DNA from: Pseudomonadales bacterium | Lineage (GTDB): Bacteria; Pseudomonadota; Gammaproteobacteria; Pseudomonadales; Azotimanducaceae | NCBI GenBank assembly: GCA_016763855.1 | Contig: JAESSY010000131.1 | Coordinates: forward strand, 1 to 64,000 | Direction: 5' to 3' | Length of the DNA: 64,000 bases | Notes under the pieces: model-generated | Databases searched by the model: none | What the model saw: only the letters and a program-made list of their open reading frames with translations | What the model was told of the DNA's origin: nothing | Position numbers and translations under genes: made by a program | Shown here: one piece after another, positions 57,171 to 64,000 of the stretch | Layout of the letters: each line of letters begins with the position of its first letter | How positions within the stretch are numbered: position 1 is the first letter of the stretch

Positions 57171-57428
57171 TTGAAGGAAGCAGAACTTAATCGGCTGAGA
57201 TGGAGAAGTCGTCGTGGACTTTTAGAATTGGATTTGCTCTTGGTACCCTTCTTTGATGAGGAGTTTCGTAGCCTCGATCCTAAGTGCCAAGAAGCTTACG
57301 TGCTTCTGTTGGAGGAGGAAGACCCAGACTTACTTTCATGGATTAGCCAGAAAAGTAAGCCCAAGAATCCTCAATTTGATGCGCTGATACAGAAAATGCT
57401 AAAACGTGTACAGCCCGCTTCAGAATGA
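57171..57428 (+). CDS. sdhE: Succinate dehydrogenase flavinylation factor
   Basis: SdhE promotes covalent FAD attachment to SdhA and FrdA. The 85-residue protein starts at TTG and carries RWRSRRGLLELDLLL with the RGxxE motif, then LLEEEDPDLLSWI. Length and position next to ygfZ and ygfX fit exactly. Confidence 0.94.
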   Translation: MKEAELNRLRWRSRRGLLELDLLLVPFFDEEFRSLDPKCQEAYVLLLEEEDPDLLSWISQKSKPKNPQFDALIQKMLKRVQPASE

Positions 57429-57440
57429 GAGACGCTAAAT

Positions 57441-57866
57441 TTGAATGAAAAATTAAATTTAGATTGCCACCCATCACGATTGCACCTGCTCATTATCATA
57501 GTGAGCCACGGTATTGCCTTGTTGGCACTAAGCTTAATTGAGCAAAATTGGGCGGTTGGCTTGATGGCCTTAGTGATTTGTTTTTCTGCTACATATTACG
57601 GCCTGAGAGCGTTCCATTTTAATCCTCAGAGTATTGTTCGGCTTGAAGCCGTCCGATCTGAATCTCAAACAGAATGGAAGATTGAACTGAAAAATGGAGA
57701 GGTGAAAGTTGTCAGCTTGGAACCCAATGCCGTAGTTTGGACTTGGCTTATTGTTGCTGAGTTCTATGATAAAGAAAGAAGTTACTCCCTTGTTTTACTG
57801 ACTGATAGCCTTAGTCCAAAAAGCCACAGGCATGCGAGGGTTTACTTTTCCCTTTATGGCATCTAG
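57441..57866 (+). CDS. ygfX: YgfX-like inner-membrane protein
   Basis: The 141-residue protein starts at TTG 12 bases after sdhE and has two close membrane helices (about residues 16-34 and 37-55). A soluble beta-rich tail follows, with SQTEWKIELKNGEVKVV. In E. coli the sdhE-ygfX pair was proposed as a toxin-antitoxin system (CptAB); that function is debated. The call rests on position, size and topology more than on motifs. Confidence 0.8.
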   Translation: MNEKLNLDCHPSRLHLLIIIVSHGIALLALSLIEQNWAVGLMALVICFSATYYGLRAFHFNPQSIVRLEAVRSESQTEWKIELKNGEVKVVSLEPNAVVWTWLIVAEFYDKERSYSLVLLTDSLSPKSHRHARVYFSLYGI

Positions 57867-57920
57867 TTAATACGGCTACCATAAGCCTTTAATCTCTCTA
57901 CCCATAAACCCTTTGATTCC

Positions 57921-59531
57921 CTAGCCGAAGCGGGGTGGAACAAGTATCGTGTCTTTTGCATTTTGGTCTAATCTTGGATAGTCCAAAGTGAAGTGTAGAC
58001 CGCGGCTTTCTTTTCTTTGAATTGCGGATTGTATGATTAATTCTGCCACAGTCATCAGGTTTCTGAGCTCAATTAGATCGCTGCTTATTTTATAGTTACT
58101 GTAATATTCAGCGACCTCTTGGTCTAACAGGCGAACTCGTCTGCGGGCGCGTTGCAATCTTTTATCGGTTCTAACAATGCCGACGTAGTCCCACATAAAA
58201 CGTCTGAGTTCTTCCCAGTTGTGCGAGATGATGACGTCTTCATCAGAATTTGTCACTTGAGATTCGTCCCAGTCTGGGATCGACCAATGGGGTTGTTCAT
58301 GGGGGTGTTCATCTATATGTTTCGCTGCGGCAAAACCAAATACCATGCATTCAAGTAGTGAGTTGCTGGCCATACGGTTAGCGCCATGAAGACCGGTAAA
58401 GCTTGATTCACCAATAGCATAAAGATTTGGGATATCTGTCAATCCAGATAAGTCTGTCATGATGCCCCCACAGGTATAATGAGCTGCCGGAACGATAGGT
58501 ATCGCTTCTTTCGTAATATCGATGCCTAATTTCAGGCAGCGAGCATAGATGGTGGGAAAATGCTCCTTCACAAAGTCGGGTTCCTTGTGGCTAATATCAA
58601 GGTAGATACAATCGCAGCCTAATCTTTTCATTTCATGATCAATGGCGCGTGCGACGACATCTCGTGGGGCAAGTTCACCATCGGGGTGAAATTTGTGCAT
58701 AAACTTAGAGCCGTCGGGTAGAGTTAATTTTGCGCCTTCGCCTCGTAGGGCTTCCGAAATTAGAAATGACCTCGCTTCTGGATGATAGAGGCAGGTGGGA
58801 TGAAACTGATTGAATTCCATATTGGCGACACGACATCCAGCTCGCCATGCCATTGCGATACCATCACCGGACGCAGTATCAGGATTACTGGTATAGAGAT
58901 AGACTTTACTAGCACCCCCTGTTGCGAGAACGATGTGTTTTGCTCGAAATAACTCTACATGTTGAGATCTAAGATTTAAAGCGTATGCGCCAATACAGGC
59001 GTTTCCCTTTTGTCCAATACGATCTTTGGTGATCAGATCGACAGCAACATATTGTTCGAAAATTTGGATATTTTCGTAGCTCGCCAGTTTTAGTTCCAAT
59101 TTTGAGGCTATTTCCCGGCCTGTTGCATCTGCTGCGTGAATGACCCGGCGATGGCTATGTCCACCTTCTTTGGTGAGATGAAACTCCTCGGTGCCATCAG
59201 CTTGTACCTCTGTATCGAATTCGACGCCCAGACTAATTAACCACTTTATGATCTAATCGCTTCTCTCAACGGTGAAACGCACAACTTCTTCATGGCATAA
59301 GCCTGCGCCGGCATCCAAGGTGTCATTGATGTGAGACTCTATGCTGTCGTATTCATCTAGTACGGCAGCTACACCGCCTTGGGCGTAGTAGGTAGATCCT
59401 TCGCTGACGACGTCTTTGCAAAGTAAGGCGATGTTGGGATTGCCGTTCTTTGATAGTTGCAACGCGGTGGTCATGCCTGCTGCGCCGCTGCCGATGATGA
59501 GAACGTCTACTGTATGGATGATGGTATTCAA
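57921..59531 (-). pseudogene. nadB: L-aspartate oxidase interrupted by one in-frame amber codon
   Basis: NadB oxidises aspartate to iminoaspartate for quinolinate and NAD synthesis. One frame from TTG 59531 (NTIIHTVDVLIIGSGAAG, FAD motif in IIGSGAAGMT) to 57921 encodes about 536 residues, matching E. coli (540). It is interrupted by TAG at 59255-59253 between FTVERSD and [12 protein letters not shown]. Everything after it is intact: [47 protein letters not shown] and [15 protein letters not shown]. As NadB is usually essential for de novo NAD, this is an error, a recent loss or a suppressed codon. Confidence 0.88.
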
Positions 59532-59609
59532 AATATGAGTTTCTTGTTTTATAGAATGAAAGTCGTGGATTGCAAGACTAACTAAATAGTTTCTGTTGGG
59601 AAAGTTGAT

Positions 59610-59655
59610 TTTTTTGGACCGGTAATTTTTTGGATCGGTAATTTTTGGATCGATG
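59610..59655 (-). repeat. Tandem 16-base repeats upstream of nadB
   Basis: TTTTTTGGACCGGTAA, TTTTTTGGATCGGTAA and a partial TTTTTGGATCGATG lie head to tail just upstream of the nadB start. The unit is also 16 bases, but unrelated to the one at 56231. It may alter spacing in the nadB promoter region. Confidence 0.75.
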
Positions 59656-59692
59656 TAGTCCTTAACAACGAGCTTCATATCGAGTTTTTTTC

Positions 59693-59832
59693 GCAAGGGT
59701 TCGGTGAGATCATTTTCACCCGCTGCTTTGCGGCCCTCCGGGCTTCCCTCTCGGCGTCAGCAGCCTGTAGTCTGCTTCCTTGATCGGCGCTTCTGCTTAA
59801 TGCTCCTTCAAACGATCTCACCAAACCCTTGC
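59693..59832 (-). repeat. Structured repeat element, copy A (140 bases)
   Basis: Read on the minus strand, 23-base closing arms (59832-59810 and 59715-59693) pair with 21 Watson-Crick and 2 G-U pairs. Inside are GGAGCATTAAGC, AGCGCCGATC, a hairpin GCAG...CTGC, and the conserved core at 59748-59721 with the hairpin GCCC-GGA-GGGC (59743-59733). The element is more GC-rich than its surroundings. No protein fits. It shares the core, but not the arms, with copy B. Confidence 0.65.
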
Positions 59833-59959
59833 TAGAAGATTCAATTAAAGTGCTTGAACACATACGACCAGCATATATGTGGAGTTTTTTAGTGTGAGCC
59901 ACTTTAAACGGTCTTTTTTCAGGATAGGTTAGGCCCTACTTTCAATCTTCCAGCATGGA

Positions 59960-60068
59960 GCAGGCGGTGTAGGGTGCTGATTGAAAGAGCATAAAGCGAA
60001 AGCACCGATTGAGGGAATCCCGGAGGGATGCAAAGCAGCGAAAGAGAGCAGTACCCTGCGCCGACTGC
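59960..60068 (+). repeat. Structured repeat element, copy B (109 bases)
   Basis: On the plus strand, arms 59960-59979 and 60049-60068 pair over 20 positions with 16 Watson-Crick pairs, 3 G-U wobbles and one mismatch. Between them are AGAGCATAAAGC, AGCACCGATT and the core 60013-60040, with hairpin ATCCC-GGA-GGGAT (60017-60029). The core is 25/28 identical to copy A in opposite orientation, while the arms differ. The element lies upstream of rpoE in the same direction. Confidence 0.65.
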
Positions 60069-60236
60069 GGCTCAGTTAAAGTTTATACAACCGCCCCAAC
60101 ATACCACTTCCCCAATCCCAATCCCTAATCCCTTCTTGAAACCCTAGACAAACTTAAAAAACAATAGAACCTGTTATCATAGAACTCTCGGATATACCCA
60201 TCGGCGATAAAAATTAAAAAAATATGTATAAAGAAA

Positions 60237-60264
60237 GAACTATTAGAGCCCAGGGTTGTCTATT
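60237..60264 (+). promoter_or_regulatory. Candidate sigma-E/AlgU promoter of rpoE
   Basis: GAACTA-N16-TCTATT resembles the sigma-E consensus GAACTT-N16-TCTGA and lies 76 bases before the rpoE start. Autoregulation of rpoE from such a promoter is well known in related bacteria; this particular site is inferred by pattern. Confidence 0.45.
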
Positions 60265-60339
60265 TGTGCATAGAGAGTACCGGCAGCTGGAACGGATGCA
60301 GAAAGACTTGAAAAAAAGCATCCAAATTAGGGAGTGCTG

Positions 60340-60918
60340 GTGAATTCCCCAAGAGAAACGGATCAGCAACTGGTTGAGCGAGTACAACGGGGCGATAAGA
60401 AAGCATATGATCTATTAGTGTTGAAATATCAACACAAGATAGTGGGTTTGGTGAGTCGCTATCTGAGGGATCAAGATGAGGTCCTCGATGTAACGCAAGA
60501 GGCATTTATAAAGGCTTATAGAGCTTTGCCACGATTCAGGGGTGACAGCGCTTTTTACACTTGGTTGTATCGAATTGCGATAAATACAGCCAAAAATCAT
60601 CTGGTATCCAAGTCGAGAAGACCCCCAGATACCGATCTTGATATAGATGAGAGTGAGTATTTCGAAAGTACTGGTGCATTAAGCCAGATTGAGAACCCAG
60701 AAAATAACTTAGCCACAGAACAATTGAAAACAGTGGTTTACCAAGCAATTGATGATTTGGCGGAGGATCTTAAATCCGCAATAACACTTCGAGAGTTTGA
60801 GGGTTTGAGCTATGAAGAAATAGCTGAAGTGATGGATTGTCCAGTGGGAACAGTAAGATCACGGATATTTAGAGCGAGAGAGGCAATCGAAAAGAAAATT
60901 ACCGCAATTGGTAGCTAG
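60340..60918 (+). CDS. rpoE: Extracytoplasmic stress sigma factor RpoE/AlgU
   Basis: The 192-residue sigma factor directs the envelope stress response. Region 2 includes DLLVLKYQHKIVGLVSRYL in outline and DVTQEAFIKAYRALPRFRG in outline (the QEAFIKAYRALPRF motif). TWLYRIAINTAKNHL follows, and region 4 has LREFEGLSYEEIAEVMDCPVGTVRSRI in outline. I use GTG 60340 because AGGGAG (60329-60334) lies 5 bases upstream; GTG 60334 overlaps that site. Confidence 0.95.
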   Translation: MNSPRETDQQLVERVQRGDKKAYDLLVLKYQHKIVGLVSRYLRDQDEVLDVTQEAFIKAYRALPRFRGDSAFYTWLYRIAINTAKNHLVSKSRRPPDTDLDIDESEYFESTGALSQIENPENNLATEQLKTVVYQAIDDLAEDLKSAITLREFEGLSYEEIAEVMDCPVGTVRSRIFRAREAIEKKITAIGS

Positions 60919-60977
60919 TAGCGGTAGGCGTAAGCAAGTATTGGAACAGATAGATTAGTTCAGGTAGCAAAATAGGT

Positions 60978-61001
60978 AGTAAGATAGACAGTAAGATAGA
61001 A
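60978..61001 (+). repeat. Two tandem 12-base repeats between rpoE and rseA
   Basis: AGTAAGATAGAC is followed by AGTAAGATAGAA in a purine-rich spacer that also contains looser copies (GTAGTAAG, ATAGGTAG). It is probably slippage-derived. It lengthens the rpoE-rseA gap to 120 bases. Confidence 0.6.
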
Positions 61002-61038
61002 AGTTGAGAGTAGTAAGAAGAAATCGAGAGGGAATTGA

Positions 61039-61698
61039 GTGACAGAGAAAATTCAGGAGTCTATTTCTGCCTTTATAGATGATGAGGTCAGCGAAATAGA
61101 ATTACACCGCTTGTTGAGGCAGTTTTCTAATGGAAACGCCGAGCAAAGCTTAATCAAAGAGAGTTGGATTTCATATCAGCAAATTCGCACTGTAACGAGT
61201 GGCGAGCCCAGTATTAGTGCTGCTGATCATTTAGCACTACACAAGCAAATTAGTGTCGCAATAGCTAAAGAAACGATTGAGTTAAAAGCCTCCAAACAAA
61301 CATCACGAAGTTGGATGATGCCAGCAACAGGATTTGCTGTGGCAGCCTCCCTTGTGATTGCCGTCTCTATTGGTATGGATGTCGGACAAAAACAGCGTAC
61401 CGATGTAGTAAGCACCGATGTGATTAGTGCTGATGTTGTTAAATCGGCCGAGGTCATTGATGCCCAAACTGTATCCACCGCCAGTAATTCCAACTCTGCT
61501 AATAATATTGCAGCAAGTGGCAATATTGAAACTAACGCCATTGCTTTTGATAACTCCGGTGATGAGCTGGAACTTCGCGCGTTGGATGCTGAAAAACAAA
61601 ATCGTCTGAGGGATTACCTTAATCGCCACGAGCGCATGACTCGAAATAACCCCCTTGCTCGTACAGTCGTTTATCCAACCAAGCCAAGCGATAACTAA
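61039..61698 (+). CDS. rseA: Anti-sigma-E factor RseA/MucA
   Basis: RseA is a single-pass inner-membrane protein that binds RpoE until it is degraded by DegS/RseP. The 219-residue protein starts at GTG (GAGAGGGA site). It has the anti-sigma N-terminal domain (ISAFIDDEVSEIELHRLLRQ in outline), a membrane helix at about 96-112 (GFAVAASLVIAVSIGM) and a periplasmic tail ending RTVVYPTKPSDN. The TAATG overlap couples it to rseB. Confidence 0.92.
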   Translation: MTEKIQESISAFIDDEVSEIELHRLLRQFSNGNAEQSLIKESWISYQQIRTVTSGEPSISAADHLALHKQISVAIAKETIELKASKQTSRSWMMPATGFAVAASLVIAVSIGMDVGQKQRTDVVSTDVISADVVKSAEVIDAQTVSTASNSNSANNIAASGNIETNAIAFDNSGDELELRALDAEKQNRLRDYLNRHERMTRNNPLARTVVYPTKPSDN

Positions 61699-62684
61699 TG
61701 AACATCTTTCGCAAGGCTGGTTTAACTGGTCTATTAGCGTTTTTCCTGAGTAGCAGTCCTGTCATCGTTGCAGAAACTATTCCTACAAAAACCGATGTCG
61801 TGGCGCGATCAGCAAGCGACTGGCTCGCTATGATGGACACTGCTTTGCGAGAACAAAATTATACAGGCACGTTTGTATTTGCCCGGGGTTCTCATTTTGA
61901 AACCATTGAAATTGTCCATCAATTCAAAGCGGGTGAAGAGACGGAAAGACTCACTAGTTTAAATGGTGAGGAAAGAGAAATTATTCGAGCTAATGGCGAA
62001 ACTGTTTGCTATCACGTTGATAGTGAACATCTTGATCTGTCTCACGCTATGCCTATGGGGCCCTTTTCCCACAGCTTCCGTGAAAAATTAAGTATTAACG
62101 AGAGGATGTATAATGTCACTGCGCATGGCAGTGAGCGAATCGCGGGGCATGATGCAATGCGAATTGCCATTAGTCCGCTCAATGCTGATCGCTACGGTTA
62201 TCGCCTTTGGATAGATGTTAAAACTGGATTACTCCTTAAATCCAACCTTGTTAGTCACGGTCGAGTTCTGGAGTTCTTTCAATTTTCAAGTGTGACAATT
62301 GGAGATGAAATAGCACCGTCAAAATTACTTGCCTCCTTAAGTGGAAATACGGTTCAACACACGCTTTCATTTTTGGAGCAGAAAATTGCCAGACAAAATG
62401 CCGTCAAGCATGATTGGCGTGTCGCCTGGGTCCCAAATGGATTTCGACGTGTTAGAGCGGTTGCAGAAAACAGCATGTCATTTACTGATGGCATTGCGAC
62501 AATTTCGGTTTTCGTTGAAAGCACGCCAAAGTCGTCCTTGGGTAATACTCAAGCTTTGATCGGTGGTACTGTAGTGATTACCCGTCATGTTAAAGGAACT
62601 TCTCAACAAATTACGGTTGTAGGTGAAGTACCGATGGAGACAGCAAAGAAAGTGGCTGAGTCCATAGAGCCTGTTATTTATTAA
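61698..62684 (+). CDS. rseB: Periplasmic sigma-E regulator RseB/MucB
   Basis: RseB binds the periplasmic part of RseA and protects it from DegS; mislocalised LPS or proteins release it. The 328-residue protein has a signal peptide (LLAFFLSSSPVIVAE). A MucB/RseB lipoprotein-like fold starts at WLAMMDTALREQNYTGTFVF in outline (NYTGTFVF). The C-terminal domain ends MSFTDGIATISVFVE and a basic cluster. Confidence 0.93.
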   Translation: MNIFRKAGLTGLLAFFLSSSPVIVAETIPTKTDVVARSASDWLAMMDTALREQNYTGTFVFARGSHFETIEIVHQFKAGEETERLTSLNGEEREIIRANGETVCYHVDSEHLDLSHAMPMGPFSHSFREKLSINERMYNVTAHGSERIAGHDAMRIAISPLNADRYGYRLWIDVKTGLLLKSNLVSHGRVLEFFQFSSVTIGDEIAPSKLLASLSGNTVQHTLSFLEQKIARQNAVKHDWRVAWVPNGFRRVRAVAENSMSFTDGIATISVFVESTPKSSLGNTQALIGGTVVITRHVKGTSQQITVVGEVPMETAKKVAESIEPVIY

Positions 62685-62695
62685 GTGTCTTTTCG

Positions 62696-63094
62696 GTGCA
62701 TACTAAAAAAATGACGTCTATTTACGAGGGTGAAATCATTAGTCGTGATTCCGATGGCGTCACTGTTACTTTCCATTCTCGTTGTTCTGCTTGCCGCCAA
62801 CTATGTTCGAGTAATCAGAAAAGTGAAATCTATGTCGCAAAATCTTTACTGGCTTCATCTGATCAAAATGCTCAAATATTAAATTTTTCAATGGCCTTAC
62901 CTGCCCAGATATTCCTCTTGTTGAATTCTTTGCTCTTGCCATTGGCGGGCTTTTTATTTGCGGCAGCGATAGGAGAATTTTTTAACATGGAAGAAGGCCG
63001 ACTGGTCTTATTTTCCATTTTTGGTTTGTTAGTTGGCATATTATTGTGCCGAGAATTTCCCGGAAATGGATTAAATATTAAAGAGGTTTGTTAG
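62696..63094 (+). CDS. rseC: Sigma-E positive regulator / SoxR-reducing RseC/MucC
   Basis: The inner-membrane protein has an N-terminal cysteine cluster (CSACRQLCSSN) and two membrane helices (about residues 71-92 and 100-118). It starts at GTG 62696 (132 residues) or ATG 62711 (MTSIYEGEI, 127 residues). Its stop shares a base with the mucD start (TAGTG). Confidence 0.88.
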   Translation: MHTKKMTSIYEGEIISRDSDGVTVTFHSRCSACRQLCSSNQKSEIYVAKSLLASSDQNAQILNFSMALPAQIFLLLNSLLLPLAGFLFAAAIGEFFNMEEGRLVLFSIFGLLVGILLCREFPGNGLNIKEVC

Positions 63095-64000
63095 TGATTA
63101 TTCGCATCGTTTTCCTTACGTTTTTTCTTGTTTTTACGATCTCGGTTGAGGCAAGGTCATTTCCAGAGTTTACTACTTTGGTTGAAAAGGTTTCTCCTGC
63201 GGTAGTCAATATAACCGCAACGCGTACCACGTCAGCTAGAAGAGACATTCAAGATCAACAAGTGCCAGAGTTTTTCCGCCGTTACTTTGGCGAGCAGCTA
63301 CAGCGTCCTCGAGAACAACGTCCTCGTTCAAGACCGGCCGCAGGTTCCGGCTTTATCATTTCCTCAGATGGATATATTTTAACGAACAACCATGTTGTTG
63401 AGGGTGCTGATGAGATACTCGTTGCTCTAAGTGATAGACGTGAGAGGGTTGCCAAGGTTGTCGGAACAGATCCCATGTCAGACCTGGCTTTGCTGAAAAT
63501 TGACGAGACAGATTTGCCCAGTGTTCAATTAGGCAGCTCTGAAAATCTGAAAGTAGGTGAATGGGTCATGGCTATAGGTTCGCCTTTTGGCTTCGAGCAC
63601 TCTGTGACTGCAGGCATTGTCAGTGCAAAGAGGAGAAGTTTACCTGATGAAAGTGGCAATTATGTACCCTATATCCAAACTGATGTTGCGATTAATCCTG
63701 GAAACTCCGGCGGGCCGCTTCTGAATTTGGAAGGTAAGGTTGTTGGTATTAATTCCCAAATATTTACACGTTCTGGTGGCTTTATGGGTTTGTCTTTCGC
63801 TATCCCCATCGATGTTGCCATGGAAGTTGTCACTCAACTGAAGGAATCCGGCACAGTATCCAGAGGATGGTTGGGTGTTCTGATGCAACGAGTAGATCGA
63901 GATTTGGCTGAGTCCTTTGGGCTTGATCGACCCGTCGGTGCGTTAATTACACAAATTGTGACGGGTAGTCCAGCGGATCGAAGTGAACTTGAAGAAGGCG
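63094..64000 (+). CDS. mucD: Do-type periplasmic serine protease MucD/DegP, partial
   Basis: Translation begins at GTG 63094, overlapping the rseC stop, and runs off the window edge (302 codons present). A signal peptide (IIRIVFLTFFLVFTISVEA) is followed by the trypsin-like domain. The catalytic triad is visible as ILTNNHVVEG (His), DPMSDLALLK (Asp) and NPGNSGGPLLN (Ser). PDZ1 begins near RGWLGVLMQRV. It degrades or refolds misfolded envelope proteins and dampens AlgU signalling in pseudomonads. Confidence 0.95.
   Translation, partial: MIIRIVFLTFFLVFTISVEARSFPEFTTLVEKVSPAVVNITATRTTSARRDIQDQQVPEFFRRYFGEQLQRPREQRPRSRPAAGSGFIISSDGYILTNNHVVEGADEILVALSDRRERVAKVVGTDPMSDLALLKIDETDLPSVQLGSSENLKVGEWVMAIGSPFGFEHSVTAGIVSAKRRSLPDESGNYVPYIQTDVAINPGNSGGPLLNLEGKVVGINSQIFTRSGGFMGLSFAIPIDVAMEVVTQLKESGTVSRGWLGVLMQRVDRDLAESFGLDRPVGALITQIVTGSPADRSELEEG

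Larger units (their letters stand above)
59532..60339. other. Repeat-rich nadB-rpoE intergenic region
   Basis: About 800 bases hold no convincing gene. From left to right there are the 16-base tandem repeats, structured element A, an AT-rich spacer, structured element B, then an A/T-rich stretch with the candidate sigma-E promoter before rpoE. Open frames across element A are low-complexity and not protein-like. Confidence 0.7.

Noticed and set aside
59253-59255. Amber recoding as a general feature of the organism
   Set aside because: TAG is a normal terminator for other genes here (for example rseC, and coaE-region genes use standard stops), and the other broken frames include TAA and TGA stops.
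59675-59902. Open frame across structured element A as a 75-residue protein
   Set aside because: Its Ala/Arg-rich composition comes from the repeat, copy B does not keep a matching frame, and the differences between copies fit base pairing rather than codons.
59693-60068. The paired elements as integron attC sites
   Set aside because: attC sites keep their outer ends (GTTRRRY/RYYYAAC) and vary inside. These elements do the opposite, and no integrase or cassette array is present.
1-64000. tRNA or rRNA genes
   Set aside because: I found no GGTTCGA-type T-loop with a matching acceptor stem and no rRNA-like stretches when reading by eye; a tRNAscan run would settle it.

Overview
The window is bacterial chromosome from a moderately AT-rich (I estimate low-to-mid 40s % GC by eye) gammaproteobacterium. 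Two conserved neighbourhoods support this: ygfZ-sdhE-ygfX-nadB-rpoE-mucA/rseA-mucB/rseB-mucC/rseC-mucD, and coaE-prfB-lysS. The arginine succinyltransferase genes, the Pseudomonas-like narXL/narK1K2GHJI locus and several acyl-CoA degradation genes suggest a free-living, probably marine heterotroph. A Cellvibrionales/Spongiibacteraceae-like host is my guess from gene content, not something the sequence proves.

Layout. 1-5.7 kb (minus): class III aminotransferase, a NatAB-type ABC transporter coupled to a lipoprotein alpha/beta hydrolase, and a thioredoxin-fold protein with one cysteine. 5.7-9.4 kb (plus): astA, astB and a family III CoA-transferase. 9.4-13.5 kb: a very large class III nucleotide cyclase with the C1-C2-AAA-TPR order of mammalian soluble adenylyl cyclase, tail to tail with a small exported protein. 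14.1-19.2 kb: DEAD-box helicase, GNAT and VOC proteins, S-formylglutathione hydrolase, metallophosphoesterase. 19.2-27.2 kb: two acyl-CoA dehydrogenases, a molybdopterin enzyme, a PHP protein, two hot-dog (MaoC) subunits, a DUF35 protein and a frameshifted thiolase-fold protein. This set resembles actinobacterial steroid side-chain degradation modules. 27.3-30.7 kb: LysR regulator and nitroreductase, then two decayed genes (alpha/beta hydrolase, Crp-family regulator) and a run of small palindromes.

30.8-35 kb: coaE, prfB (with its programmed +1 frameshift), lysS, ung. 35.1-47.5 kb: complete respiratory nitrate reductase locus, narK1-narK2-narG-narH-narJ-narI on minus and narX-narL divergent, with an FNR/Anr-like box between them. 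47.5-48.7 kb: a heavily decayed TrkA-N/SLOG-like gene. 48.8-54.4 kb: valine/isobutyrate degradation (mmsA, an acyl-CoA dehydrogenase broken by one base, enoyl-CoA hydratase, 3-hydroxyisobutyryl-CoA hydrolase-like protein, mmsB). 54.4-64 kb: APH-like kinase, HDOD protein, ygfZ, sdhE, ygfX, nadB with an in-frame amber codon, about 800 bases of repeats, then the sigma-E operon running into mucD, which is cut by the window edge.

Three things stand out. (1) Two related copies of a structured element lie in the nadB-rpoE gap (59693-59832 and 59960-60068). Their cores are nearly identical and their closing arms are largely unrelated. Nevertheless the arms pair within each copy, with a compensatory base-pair change in the core and G-U wobbles on the same relative strand. 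This looks like an RNA or mobile structured repeat and is the best candidate for something undescribed. (2) Six genes carry disabling lesions. Three are clearly old pseudogenes. Three (thiolase, isobutyryl-CoA dehydrogenase, nadB) each have one lesion and could be recent mutations or sequence errors. (3) A bacterial cyclase closely mirrors soluble adenylyl cyclase architecture.
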